Assembly (NCBI RefSeq): GCF_030767025.1 | Contig: NZ_JASITE010000009.1 | Coordinates: 1-64,000, forward strand | Length of the DNA: 64,000 nucleotides | Origin: Nocardia sp. CC227C | GTDB taxonomy: Bacteria > Actinomycetota > Actinomycetes > Mycobacteriales > Mycobacteriaceae | Reading direction: 5' to 3' | Part shown: one piece after another, positions 25,663 through 34,978 of the stretch | How positions within the stretch are numbered: the first letter of the stretch is position 1 | How the letters are laid out: every line of letters starts with the position of its first letter | Notes under the pieces: model-generated | Databases searched by the model: none | Told to the model about the DNA's origin: nothing | Seen by the model: the letters and a program-made list of their open reading frames with translations, nothing else | Translations under genes and position numbers: made by a program

Positions 25663-28056
25663 ATGACGAATTCGACACTCGCGACGGCGGCGGATGCCGA
25701 CGGCGAGGCGGCGGCACCGCTGTCGCACCGACGGATCCTCACGATCCTGTCCGGACTGCTGCTCGCGGTCTTCCTGGCCGCCCTCGACCAGAACATTGTC
25801 AGCGTCGCGATCGTGAAGATCGCCAATAGCCTGCACGGCTTCGAGGAGCAGGCGTGGGCGACCACGGCGTACCTGATCACCGCGACCATCGCCACCCCGC
25901 TGTACGGCAAGCTGGCCGATATCTACGGCCGTAAACCCTGCTATCTCATCGCCATCGGGGTGTTCGTCATCGGCTCGGCGGCCTGCGCCTTCGCCACCTC
26001 CATGTACCAGCTCGCGGGATTCCGGGCGGTGCAGGGCATCGGCGCGGGCGGCCTGATGTCGTTGGCGCTCACCATTATCGGCGATATCGTCCCCGCCCGG
26101 GAGCGGGTGCGCTACCAGGGCTATTTCATGATGGTGTTCGGCATCGCCACCGTGATCGGCCCGGTGCTGGGCGGGTTCTTCTCCGACTACGAACGGCTCA
26201 TCGGCCTCGACGGCTGGCGCTGGGTCTTCCTGGTCAACGTCCCCATCGGGGCGCTGGCGCTGCTGGTGGTGGCCAAGTGGCTGGACGTGCCCTTCACCCG
26301 GCAGCGCCAGCGCATCGACTGGCTGGGCGGGCTCGCCCTCACCGCCGCGGTGGTACCCCTGCTCATCGTGGCCGAGCAGGGCCGGGACTGGGGCTGGGAT
26401 TCGCGGCGGGCACTGCTGTGCTACGGCATCGCGGCGGCGGGCACGCTGGCCTTCCTGGCCGTCGAGGCGCTCATGCGCGAGGCGGCGCTGATCCCGCTGC
26501 GCCTGTTCCGCAGCGGCACCTTCAGCATCGCCATCCTGGCCGGGTTCATCGTGGGCATCGCCATGTTCGGCGGCATCACCATGGTGCCGCTGTATCTGCA
26601 AGTGGTGCGCGGCTATTCACCGACCACGGCGGGCCTGCTCATGCTGCCGCTGGTGCTGGGCATCATGGCCGGCGCGCAGGGGGCCGGACTGGTCACCAAA
26701 TACACCGGACGCTACAAGCCGCTGCCCGTGCTGGGCACCTTCGTCATGGCCGTCGGAGCGGGACTGTTCGCCCGCGTGGAGTTCGACAGCCCGATGTGGC
26801 AGATCATGGTCTACACCACCGTGATCGGGTTCGGCCTCGGCGGCTGTATGCAGACCCTGATCATCGCGGCCCAGAACACCACTCCCCCGGCGGATATGGG
26901 CGTCTCCACGGCGGCGGCGACCTTCTTCCGCCAGATGGGCGGCACCCTCGGCGTCGCGGTCTTCCTCACCATCCTGTTCAACCTGCTGCCCGAACGGATT
27001 CTGCGCGCCTTCGGCGGTCGACTGCCGCCCGGTCTCGACGGCGCGGGCCTGGAACGCATCCAGAGCGACACCACCGCCATGGCGGCGCTGCCCGCACACC
27101 TGCGCGATCCCATCCTCATCGGCTTCACCGAATCGGTGCAGGGCGTGTTCTGGGTGGCGACGGGGGTGTCGCTGCTGGCCTGCCTGCTGCTGCTGTTCAT
27201 GAAAGAGATTCCGCTGCTGGAGGATCGGCCCGCACCTCCGGTCGAGCAGCCCGCCGCCGGGGCCGTACTCGACCCGCGGGCGCTGCCGATCACCGGCCGC
27301 ATTCGCGACCGCGACGACAATCCCGTGCCCGAGACCGTGCTCACCCTCATCGACCAGCACGGCCATCAGGTGTCGCGCACCTCCGGAGACCCGCGGGGCG
27401 AGTACACCATCGGCGCTCCCGAACCCGGTGCGTACGTGCTCATCGTGGCCGCGGGCGGCCATCAGCCCAGTGCCGTGAGCGTCACCGTCGGCCATCGCCC
27501 GCAGCGCCTGGACCTGGCGCTGCCGGGCGCGGGTGAACTCACCGGCGTGGTGCGCTCGGCGCTGCGCGGCGACCCCCTCGCCGGGGCCACCATCACGCTC
27601 ACCGATCCGCGCGGCGACGTGGTCGACACCGCGGTCACCGCCACCGACGGCGGCTATGTCTGCCACGGCGTGGTCTCGGGCACCTACACGCTGGTGGCGG
27701 TCGCCGACCACATGCGCCCGCGCGCCACCACGCTCACCGTCCCCGACAGCGGATTGCTGCGCCACGACGTGGAACTGGCCCCCATGGCGGTGCTCACCGG
27801 ATTCGCCTGGGCCGACGAGGGCCGTCCCGTTCCCGACGCCCAGATCACCGTGCTGGACGCGGCGGGCGACGTCACCGCCACCACCCGCACCGACGCGAGC
27901 GGCCGCTACACGGTCCCGGATCTGCCGGAGGGCGAGTACACGGTGGTGGCGCGCGGCTACCCGCCGATGACCGGCCGCGTCGCGGTGGACAGCGGCGAGG
28001 TCACCCATGACGTCCGGCTCGGATACTGGAGCGACGACGTGCCCAGCCCGGCCTGA
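25663..28056 (+). CDS. DHA2-type MFS exporter fused to three carboxypeptidase-regulatory-like domains
   Basis: The protein has 797 residues from the ATG at 25663; the frame is open from 25522 but that extension looks non-coding. Residues about 20-515 are a 14-span EmrB/QacA-type drug:H+ antiporter (LDQNIVSVAI at TM1, the motif GKLADIYGRKP). The remaining roughly 270 residues form three repeats of about 80 residues with the pattern GxVxDxxGxPVPxAxVTLxDxxG...T...DGxYxxxxLxxGxY. That is the carboxypeptidase regulatory-like (CnaB-type) beta-sandwich. The orientation relative to the last span cannot be settled by eye. The transporter half probably exports hydrophobic compounds. It lies 206 bases behind the TetR gene and may share its control. 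Confidence 0.85.
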   Translation: MTNSTLATAADADGEAAAPLSHRRILTILSGLLLAVFLAALDQNIVSVAIVKIANSLHGFEEQAWATTAYLITATIATPLYGKLADIYGRKPCYLIAIGVFVIGSAACAFATSMYQLAGFRAVQGIGAGGLMSLALTIIGDIVPARERVRYQGYFMMVFGIATVIGPVLGGFFSDYERLIGLDGWRWVFLVNVPIGALALLVVAKWLDVPFTRQRQRIDWLGGLALTAAVVPLLIVAEQGRDWGWDSRRALLCYGIAAAGTLAFLAVEALMREAALIPLRLFRSGTFSIAILAGFIVGIAMFGGITMVPLYLQVVRGYSPTTAGLLMLPLVLGIMAGAQGAGLVTKYTGRYKPLPVLGTFVMAVGAGLFARVEFDSPMWQIMVYTTVIGFGLGGCMQTLIIAAQNTTPPADMGVSTAAATFFRQMGGTLGVAVFLTILFNLLPERILRAFGGRLPPGLDGAGLERIQSDTTAMAALPAHLRDPILIGFTESVQGVFWVATGVSLLACLLLLFMKEIPLLEDRPAPPVEQPAAGAVLDPRALPITGRIRDRDDNPVPETVLTLIDQHGHQVSRTSGDPRGEYTIGAPEPGAYVLIVAAGGHQPSAVSVTVGHRPQRLDLALPGAGELTGVVRSALRGDPLAGATITLTDPRGDVVDTAVTATDGGYVCHGVVSGTYTLVAVADHMRPRATTLTVPDSGLLRHDVELAPMAVLTGFAWADEGRPVPDAQITVLDAAGDVTATTRTDASGRYTVPDLPEGEYTVVARGYPPMTGRVAVDSGEVTHDVRLGYWSDDVPSPA

Positions 28057-28201
28057 TCGGCATCGGATCGGCCGCACCCGCTCACCGCGCGGCACCGGAT
28101 CTCCCGGACCGTGCGGACCGGGCGCGAATTCGCCTGGGACGAGCGCCGATCGGACTCACCTTCGGCACTTGCACCGGCATCGGGTCATGGCGACAGCGGC
28201 C

Positions 28202-29425
28202 TCATCCGCGCAGCGCGCGCCATACCGATCGCCACTTCGACGGCGCACCGGTATCCGCCGGAACCTCCGGCGGCACGGGCGGATTCGTGGTACCGCGGCG
28301 GTGGACGAAGGCGGGCCGCAGGTGCGGATCCGGCGGGTCGTAGTAGCGGTGGAACGTCGGCGTCAGGCTGGCGGACAGGGGCGGGTTGATCCAGCTCCAG
28401 TCGGCGGGACAGGCGCGCCCGGCGGCGTTCTCGCGATCGACGTGGTCGACGAACTGCCGGGCCACCGTATGGTGATCCACCAGGTGCACGCGAGATCGCT
28501 TGTAGCTGTACAGGATCGCGCGACTCAACTCCACCAGGGCCCGGTCCCGCCAGAGCGTGCGGTCGCTGCCGCGGTCCAGCTCCATCCGGTCTGCGATCTC
28601 CGGCAGCGTGTCGTAGCGATCGCTGTCGCCCAGGTCGCGGCCGATCTCCGAGGACACGTACCAGCCGTTGAACGGCGCGCACACATAGTCGACGCCGCCG
28701 ATCTCCAGATCCATGTTCGACACGGCCGGAACCGCGTACCAGCGCAGCCCGAGTTCGGCGAACCAGTCGTAGTCGGGATGGTGCAGCGGCACCTCGAGCA
28801 CCAGCTCGCGCGGAATGTCGAAGCGGTGCACCGCATCGTCGGGGGTGTGGATCAGCAAGGGCAGCAGATCCCACCGCCCGCCGGTGCCGCGCCAACCGAG
28901 TTCCTCGGCGAACGCGGTCAACTCCACGGTGGCGGGGTCACCCACCACCTGGCCGCCGACCCGGTAACCCGCGTAGCGCACCAGTTGCGGATTGATGATG
29001 CGGAAGCCACGCCCGCTCGGCCGCGCGGGCGGGCCGATGGTGATCACCGAGCGTACCGCCCCGCCATTGGTGGCCCGGCGCAGGTGCGCGAAGCACGCCT
29101 CGGCGACCTCGGCGGGCGTGGTGGCGGTGCGCGCGTCCAGCACCTCCAGCGCCCGCCAGTGCTTGCGGCCCACACACCGATCGTGATTGCGCCAGGCCAG
29201 TTTCGCCCCGATGCCCAGCTCCTCCGGGGTGTGCCGGTACATCCCGGTGCGCCGCAGTCCGGCCACCGCGTCCGCGCATCGCGAACCGGGCAGCCGCGCC
29301 AGTTCGGGTTGGCCGAAGAATCGCTCGCAATCCCGTATACGCTCCTCGATCGAGGGGCGGCGGCCGTAGGTGGCCGCCCCCGCGTCGCCGCGCTGTACGC
29401 CCGCGACCGCAGAGAGAATCGTCAT
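28202..29425 (-). CDS. nos: Bacterial nitric oxide synthase, oxygenase domain
   Basis: The protein has 407 residues. The heme-binding segment AWRNHDRCVGRKHW contains the proximal cysteine (about residue 84). The family motif PFNGWYVSSEIGRD (about 251-264) holds the glutamate that binds arginine. Further NOS landmarks are RFDIPRELVLEVPLHHPDY and the C-terminal DWSWINPP. Like other bacterial NOS it lacks a fused reductase, so general flavodoxin or ferredoxin reductases must supply electrons. It makes NO and citrulline from arginine. GGAGG precedes the ATG at 29425; the longer frame to 29683 looks non-coding. The gene stands alone. Confidence 0.9.
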   Translation of the reverse strand: MTILSAVAGVQRGDAGAATYGRRPSIEERIRDCERFFGQPELARLPGSRCADAVAGLRRTGMYRHTPEELGIGAKLAWRNHDRCVGRKHWRALEVLDARTATTPAEVAEACFAHLRRATNGGAVRSVITIGPPARPSGRGFRIINPQLVRYAGYRVGGQVVGDPATVELTAFAEELGWRGTGGRWDLLPLLIHTPDDAVHRFDIPRELVLEVPLHHPDYDWFAELGLRWYAVPAVSNMDLEIGGVDYVCAPFNGWYVSSEIGRDLGDSDRYDTLPEIADRMELDRGSDRTLWRDRALVELSRAILYSYKRSRVHLVDHHTVARQFVDHVDRENAAGRACPADWSWINPPLSASLTPTFHRYYDPPDPHLRPAFVHRRGTTNPPVPPEVPADTGAPSKWRSVWRALRG

Positions 29426-29561
29426 GAAGTTGTCGCCTCCGTGGATACCGTCGCTGATCGCCCGAGAGCCCCGCGTGCATCCCCTTGCCCGCTGACCAAT
29501 ATCGCACGGCCAGGGGCCGGATTTGCTCGGAATCAGCGAGGAGGTCCGATTCGGCGGCGAG

Positions 29562-30962
29562 TCAGTCGACCGGCAGTGCGGTTCCGGCCTCCGCCAGCTT
29601 GGCGGCAACCTCGCCCGGGAAGATGTTCCGGAACAGGTAGAGGTCCTTGCCGAGCTTCCAGCCGGGAGCCAGGGCGACCGCATAGCGTTCGAAGTAGCCG
29701 AGCTGTTTGCCCATCAGAATGAGCTGCTGTGGTCCGGAAGCGCCACGGCGCTTGCCGAATTCGAGCAGCCGGGCCGACACCACGCCCAGGTCGAGCTTGT
29801 CCAGACTGCCCGAGAGCACCGGGCCGAGGGCGACCGCGAGCTGACGGCCGATGGTGGCGTCGTCGCCGCTGTCGTCGGAGACCAGATCGAGCGCGCGCAA
29901 CGCGCGGGCCACCGGGCGGAAGTCGTTGTCGATGGCGGAGGCGTAGAACAGCGCGCGCACGAACTCGCGCCACTCGTTCTCCATCCGCCCGACGATGCCG
30001 AAGTCCAGCATGGCCACCCGGCCGTCGTCGAGCAGCCACAGATTGCCCGCGTGCACGTCGCCGTGGAACAGGCCGTGCACCGCGACGCTCTCCATCCACG
30101 CCTTCACCAGGCGGCGGATCAACAGTTCCGGTTCGGGGTGCGCGGCGCGGATATCGTCGAAACGGTCCAGCGGCAGCCCGCTCATGCGTTCCATGCACAG
30201 CACCCGGGGGGCGCAGTAGTCCCAGTACACCTCGGGAACGGCGACATTGGCGTTGTCGCCGAAGGCGGCGAGGTTGGCGCGGGCGCGGGTCTGGTTGTCG
30301 GCCTCGATGAGGAAGTTCAGCTCCGCCACGGTGGCCTCGTAGAGGTCGCGCACCATGCCCGACGCATTGGCCACCCGGGCGTTCTCCGAACGCTTCTCCA
30401 TGGCCTGGGCCAGGCGCAGCGCGGCGCGCAGATCCACGATCATGCGGCGGGCGATATCCGGGCGCTGCACCTTCACCACGGCCGGGCGGCCGTCGGCCAG
30501 CACACAACCGTGCACCTGGGCCATCGAGGCCGCCGACAGCGGCTCGTCGTCGAATTCCAGGAACAGTTCCGAGATCGGCTTGCCCAGATCGGCGGCGATG
30601 ATGGCCTTGGCCCGGTCGGCCGGGAAGGGCTTCATATCGTCGAGGCAGCGCAGGCAGGCGTCGGCGAACTCGCGCGGGAAGGAGCCGGGTGAGGACGCGA
30701 TGAGCTGGCCCAGCTTCACGAACAGCGGGCCGAGATGCTCGAAACCGTCCACCATGCCGTCGGCCATGGCGCGCTTGCGCCGCGCGGGCCGCAGGCCGTC
30801 GCGGACCACGCGCTTGAGAATCGAGCCGCCGAGCACGGTGCCGATGGTGACGGTGCGCTTGACCTCGGAGAACCGGAAGGTATCCAGGTTCGGGCGGATC
30901 ACCTCGTACGGATGTGCCGCCGCCTCGCCGACCACGTGATCACCTACCACTACCGCACTCAC
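29562..30962 (-). CDS. ABC1/AarF/UbiB family atypical kinase
   Basis: The protein is about 466 residues from a GTG at 30962 with AAGGGG upstream; the frame is open to 31214. Signature elements are the KxGQ-type motif (LGPLFVKLGQL), the alanine-rich loop PLSAASMAQVH, the catalytic loop HGDVHAGNLW and the metal site LDFGIVG. UbiB-type kinases bind ATP and act in isoprenoid quinone or lipid homeostasis at the membrane. The actinobacterial members are poorly characterised. It is divergent from the acyl-CoA carboxylase gene. Confidence 0.85.
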   Translation of the reverse strand: MSAVVVGDHVVGEAAAHPYEVIRPNLDTFRFSEVKRTVTIGTVLGGSILKRVVRDGLRPARRKRAMADGMVDGFEHLGPLFVKLGQLIASSPGSFPREFADACLRCLDDMKPFPADRAKAIIAADLGKPISELFLEFDDEPLSAASMAQVHGCVLADGRPAVVKVQRPDIARRMIVDLRAALRLAQAMEKRSENARVANASGMVRDLYEATVAELNFLIEADNQTRARANLAAFGDNANVAVPEVYWDYCAPRVLCMERMSGLPLDRFDDIRAAHPEPELLIRRLVKAWMESVAVHGLFHGDVHAGNLWLLDDGRVAMLDFGIVGRMENEWREFVRALFYASAIDNDFRPVARALRALDLVSDDSGDDATIGRQLAVALGPVLSGSLDKLDLGVVSARLLEFGKRRGASGPQQLILMGKQLGYFERYAVALAPGWKLGKDLYLFRNIFPGEVAAKLAEAGTALPVD

Positions 30963-31201
30963 CGTCGTAGCCGCCCCTTGCTCTCGTTCGGATCCGGCGC
31001 TCGCCGCCGCTACTCGTGTTTCGCACCGAAGTGTACGACCGGATGGCCCCTGCCGACCGGTCGGCAGGCCGCAACCGCACACGATCACTGGTTCGGCACG
31101 GGTGCGGCACTGTACCGTGGGCGGTCGGTAGCCGCGATCCGGCACGCCGACAGTGACCGGTTCTGGTCGCTGACCTGATGGTGGAAGGGCAAGACCGAGG
31201 T

Positions 31202-32752
31202 ATGACGGGCACACAGGAGAAGCTCGCGGAACTGCGCAAGCTCCTGGAGATCGCCGAAGAACCGGCCGGTGAGGCCGCGATCGAAAAGCGTAGGAAGAAA
31301 GGCATTCCCAGCGCCCGAGAACGGGTGGGCATGCTCCTGGACCCCGGGACCTTCGTGGAACTGGGTGCGCTGGTTCGGCAGCCCGGCGTCGCGAACGCCA
31401 CCTACGGCGACGGCGTGGTGACCGGACGCGGCTATATCGACGGCCGTCCGGTGGTGGTGATCTCCCACGATCAGACCGTGTACGGCGGATCGGTGAGCGA
31501 GATGTTCGGCCGCAAGGTGCGCGCCGCCATGGACTTCGCCTACAACAACGCCTGCCCCGTGGTGTGCATCAACGACTCCGGTGGAGCCCGCATCCAGGAC
31601 GGCGTGGCCTCGCTGGCCTGGTACGCCATCATGTGCCGCCTGCAGGAGGATCTGTCCGGGTACGTGCCCATGGTGGCCGTCATGCTCGGCAAGTGCGCCG
31701 CCGGGTCGGTCTACGGACCGATCAATATGGATGTGCTGGTGGCGACCGAGGACTCGTACATGTTCGTGACGGGCCCGGAGGTCATCAAGGCCGTGACCGG
31801 CTCGTCGGTGACCGCCGAGGAGCTCGGCGGCGCGCGGGCCCTGGAGCAGAACGGCACCGTGCACCACGTCGCCGCGACCGAGGCCGACGCCTTCGCCTGG
31901 GTGCGCGACTACCTGGGCTACCTGCCGACCAGCTGCCTGGAGCAGCCGCCGATCGTGAATCCGGGCCTGGAGCCCGAGCTCACCGATACCGACCGCGAAC
32001 TGGACCGGATCATCCCGGACTCCGACAAGGTCGGCTACGACATGCACGACATTCTGCTGCGCATCTTCGACGACGGTGAGTTCCACGAGATCAGCGCCAA
32101 GACCTCGGCCAATCTCATCACCGGTTTCGCCCGCGTCGACGGCCGACCGGTCGGCGTGATCGCCAACCAGCCGCTGGTGCTGGGCGGCGCGCTGGACGCG
32201 GCCTGCTCGGACAAGGCGGCGCATTTCATCCGGCTGTGCGACGCGTTCGGTCTGCCGCTGGTGTACGTGGTCGACACCCCGGGCGTGCTGCCCGGAGTGG
32301 ACGAGGAGCGCAACCACGTCATCAAGCGCGGCGGACGCATGTTCCGCGCTCTCATCGAGGCCACGGTGCCGATCGTGACCGTGGTGACCCGCAAGGCGTA
32401 CGGCGGCGGGTACGCGGTGATGGGCTGCAAGCAGCTGGGCGCGGACATCAGCCTGGCCTGGCCGACCGCGCGGCTGGCGGTCATGGGTGCGGAGTCCATG
32501 GTGTCCATCGTGGGCCGCCGCCAGCTGGCCGCCGCCCCGGAGGATCAGCGCGACGCGATCAAGCAGCAGATGATCGACTTCTACAACGCCACCGTGGCGA
32601 CGCCGTGGACGGCGGCGGAGCGGGGTTACATCGACGCGGTGATCGAACCGTCGAGCACGCGCCTGGAGATCCGCAGGGCGCTGCGGCTGCTGCGCGACAA
32701 GGGCGCGGTGCGCAAGCCCAATCCGCGCAAGCACAATCTGTACCCGATGTGA
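31202..32752 (+). CDS. Acyl-CoA carboxylase beta (carboxyltransferase) subunit
   Basis: The 516-residue protein is of AccD/PccB type, with carboxyltransferase N and C domains. The N half shows the acyl-CoA pocket (INDSGGARIQDG), the C half the biotin pocket (VDTPGVLPGVDEE, RKAYGGGYAVMGCK). It transfers CO2 from carboxybiotin to acetyl-, propionyl- or longer acyl-CoA. No alpha (biotin) subunit is adjacent, so it pairs with a subunit encoded elsewhere. The ATG at 31202 is preferred; 31178 would add 8 residues. Which AccD class it belongs to cannot be settled by eye. Confidence 0.88.
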   Translation: MTGTQEKLAELRKLLEIAEEPAGEAAIEKRRKKGIPSARERVGMLLDPGTFVELGALVRQPGVANATYGDGVVTGRGYIDGRPVVVISHDQTVYGGSVSEMFGRKVRAAMDFAYNNACPVVCINDSGGARIQDGVASLAWYAIMCRLQEDLSGYVPMVAVMLGKCAAGSVYGPINMDVLVATEDSYMFVTGPEVIKAVTGSSVTAEELGGARALEQNGTVHHVAATEADAFAWVRDYLGYLPTSCLEQPPIVNPGLEPELTDTDRELDRIIPDSDKVGYDMHDILLRIFDDGEFHEISAKTSANLITGFARVDGRPVGVIANQPLVLGGALDAACSDKAAHFIRLCDAFGLPLVYVVDTPGVLPGVDEERNHVIKRGGRMFRALIEATVPIVTVVTRKAYGGGYAVMGCKQLGADISLAWPTARLAVMGAESMVSIVGRRQLAAAPEDQRDAIKQQMIDFYNATVATPWTAAERGYIDAVIEPSSTRLEIRRALRLLRDKGAVRKPNPRKHNLYPM

Positions 32753-32764
32753 GTCGAGGTCGCG

Positions 32765-32792
32765 CCGCCCCGGCCGGATGCGGCCGGGGCGG
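32765..32792 (+). terminator. Hairpin after the carboxylase gene
   Basis: Eleven-base GC-only arms (CCGCCCCGGCC and complement) with a 6-base loop lie 12 bases after the stop codon, in the gap between converging genes. No U tract. Confidence 0.75.
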
Positions 32793-32833
32793 GCCGTGGT
32801 CGGCCGGTCCGAGCCCGGTCGGGGCGGACGGCG

Positions 32834-34249
32834 TCAGCACTCGCTGACCGCGGGATGGCCGCGCAGCCGCTCGTCGAGCCACAGCACGGCCTCGGGATAG
32901 CCGGTGAGCGCGGCGACGATGTGTTCGCCGAAAACGCTGCGGTACACCACGTTCGCGCCCAGCGCGCACTGCTCGCGGACCAGGTCGCGCGCCCCCCGCA
33001 CCGGCACCCAGAACTCCTGCTCACCGTGGTAGACGAACAGCGGCACCGGTGATCTCCGGCTCTCCAGGCGGGTGATGCGGTAGATGTCGCGGGCCAGGTC
33101 GCTGTGCAGCGGGTCGGGGATGTTCGCGGCGATGTCCATGGGCAGCAGGAAGACGCCCGGGAGCGCGAAGACGTCCACGCACTGATTCTTCATGAACGAG
33201 ATCCCCACCCAGCGCGCGAGATTGTTCATGCGCGCGAGGATCTCGGGCCGTTCCCGCCCGACGGCGAAGGTCGCCCCAAGGAACACCCCGGACGCGAGAT
33301 TGGCGTTCATGCTCCGGGCGAGGATCTCGTAGTCCACCGGCACGCCCCCGAGCGCCGCCCCGACCACCACCTCCGCCAGCTCCGGCGCGTACTCGCCCAT
33401 GAGCTTGGCCGCCGCGTTGGTGGCGATCGCTCCGCCGGAGTATCCGATCATCCCGAACCGGCTGTCACCGAACTCGCCCGACAGCCACCCCCGTACCGCG
33501 CGCATGGCGTCGAGTACCGCGTGCCCGGCCACGTACGGCTCCGCGTACGCCATGCGCGGCCCCTCGTGATCGGGGATGAGCACCGCGTATCCGCGGGCCA
33601 GGGCCAGCTGGGTGGTGGGCGGGACGAACTCCGAGAGGTTCGTCTTGAAGCTGATCCCGTGTGTCAGGGTGTAACTCGGGCTGCAATCACGGCCGAGCCC
33701 GTTGATCGGCACGTTGTTCACCACGATCGGGCGGTCGCCGTCCCCCGTCCACGCCGCCCGCGGGATCACCAGGGACGCCACGGCATAGGACGGCAGCCCA
33801 CGCGAATCGGTGGTGCGGTACTTGAGCTGGAGCACCTGCCGCACCGGGAGCAGCAGCAGCGGCGCGGCCGTCGCGCTGACGTCGCGCCACGCGACGAGCG
33901 CGCCGGGGGCGAACTCGTCGAGCCGCTCGGGCCAGTGGTCGATGAACGGATCGCCGATGGGGTCCGGCAGCACCGCCGCGCGCAGCGCCGCCAGCTCCGG
34001 CGACAGTCCGCCGCCGTCCACCAGCGGGGTCGACGGGGCGGGAGGCAGCACCGGGGCGGGTACGACCCGGTCGATCCACTCGTGTGGACCGGGCAACCGG
34101 AAGCCGGGGACCGGGGGTGCAGGTGCCGGAGGTGTCGGGGGTCCGAGCACCGGCTCCGCCGCCACCGGCTTCCCGCCGTACAGCTGCCCGGCAAGGGTGG
34201 CGCACCCGACGACCAGGGCGGCAACGACCATTCGCGCACAACGGCTCAC
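32834..34249 (-). CDS. Secreted lipase of the LIP family
   Basis: The 471-residue protein has an N-terminal signal sequence (MVVAALVVGCATLAGQLYGG) followed by a Pro-rich linker. The LIP-family (secretory lipase, PF03583-type) body has GYSGGAIATNAAAK as nucleophile elbow, IPDHEGP, and a C-terminal Asp/His region (PVRGARDLV, FGEHIVA). Relatives are secreted lipases of actinomycetes and Candida. It probably releases fatty acids from external lipids. It converges with the acyl-CoA carboxylase gene. Confidence 0.85.
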   Translation of the reverse strand: MSRCARMVVAALVVGCATLAGQLYGGKPVAAEPVLGPPTPPAPAPPVPGFRLPGPHEWIDRVVPAPVLPPAPSTPLVDGGGLSPELAALRAAVLPDPIGDPFIDHWPERLDEFAPGALVAWRDVSATAAPLLLLPVRQVLQLKYRTTDSRGLPSYAVASLVIPRAAWTGDGDRPIVVNNVPINGLGRDCSPSYTLTHGISFKTNLSEFVPPTTQLALARGYAVLIPDHEGPRMAYAEPYVAGHAVLDAMRAVRGWLSGEFGDSRFGMIGYSGGAIATNAAAKLMGEYAPELAEVVVGAALGGVPVDYEILARSMNANLASGVFLGATFAVGRERPEILARMNNLARWVGISFMKNQCVDVFALPGVFLLPMDIAANIPDPLHSDLARDIYRITRLESRRSPVPLFVYHGEQEFWVPVRGARDLVREQCALGANVVYRSVFGEHIVAALTGYPEAVLWLDERLRGHPAVSEC

Positions 34250-34430
34250 ACCAGACCCCCACGCGTCTACGCTCGACCCTCTCGGCCCCGACGGCCGGGC
34301 ATCTGAAGGCTAACGGCGCGACCGGGCGCGACACGGCCGTGCGGACGCCTCGAAGCCACATCGAGACCGGGCCGCAGCCGGGCCGCAATGCGACCCGCCC
34401 GGCGTCCCGCCGGGCATCGTGCGATCTCGC

Positions 34431-34455
34431 GATTGCCCGGGGGATGCGCGGGTAT
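34431..34455 (+). promoter_or_regulatory. Candidate sigma-F promoter
   Basis: GATT (34431-34434), 15 bases, GGGTAT (34450-34455). This matches the sigma-F/B pattern found repeatedly in this island. It points toward the proline-rich ORF. An in-frame ATG (34465) starts exactly 9 bases after the -10 box. Confidence 0.6.
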
Positions 34456-34629
34456 GTCCCCGATATGGTCGGGACGAGTCTCCGGGAATCGGTCGGCCGC
34501 GTCGGCCCGCACCGAGCACGGCCCCGCTCGCGGCGACCAACCGGCCACGAATTGCACAGCAACGCTGCGCGGCAACCGCGCCGAGGACACCCTCGACGAG
34601 CACCAGGACGAGCAGAGGGAGAGGCCGTG

Positions 34630-34950
34630 ATGACCGAACCGATTCCCCCGCGACCGGAACCCGTTCCGCCCCAACCGAATCCGGATCCGATCCCACCGAC
34701 GCCCGAACCCCGGCCACTGCCCGAGCCGGAACCGCTGCCCTACCCGCCACACCCGGAGCCGACGCCCCCGTTCCCGGAGCCCGAGCGGCCGTATCCGGGG
34801 AAACCGGAACCCAAACCCCCGTATCCGGGCAAGCCGGAACCGAAACCCCCGTATCCGGGGAAACCCGAACCGAAACCCCCGTATCCGGGCAATCCCGATC
34901 CGAGCCCGTCGGATCCCACCCGTCCGACGAGCCCGCCCGAGTTCGACTGA
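34630..34950 (+). CDS. Proline-rich repeat protein of unknown function
   Basis: The 106-residue product from the ATG at 34630 has a GGGAGAGG ribosome-binding site. It is almost entirely Pro, Glu, Lys, Tyr and Gly, with PxPEP units at the start and four YPGKPEPKPP units from about residue 55. It has no signal peptide, membrane span or globular domain. The same frame is open upstream to 34465, where an ATG lies 9 bases behind a sigma-F-like promoter; that start would give 161 residues with an Arg-rich, unconvincing N-terminus. The base pattern is constrained enough to suggest it is expressed, but the function is unknown. Confidence 0.55.
   Translation: MTEPIPPRPEPVPPQPNPDPIPPTPEPRPLPEPEPLPYPPHPEPTPPFPEPERPYPGKPEPKPPYPGKPEPKPPYPGKPEPKPPYPGNPDPSPSDPTRPTSPPEFD
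34792..34911 (+). repeat. 30-bp coding tandem repeat (four units)
   Basis: Units begin at 34792, 34822, 34852 and 34882, each starting TATCCGGG and encoding YPGKPEPKPP or a close variant; the fourth is diverged. Not a CRISPR array: no spacers are present and the units are contiguous and in frame. Confidence 0.9.
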
Positions 34951-34978
34951 GGTTTCGGTTCGGCCGAGGCTTCGCGGC

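Noticed and set aside
34792..34911. Possible CRISPR-like repeat
   Set aside because: The 30-base units are contiguous, in frame and encode YPGKPEPKPP; no spacers or cas genes.
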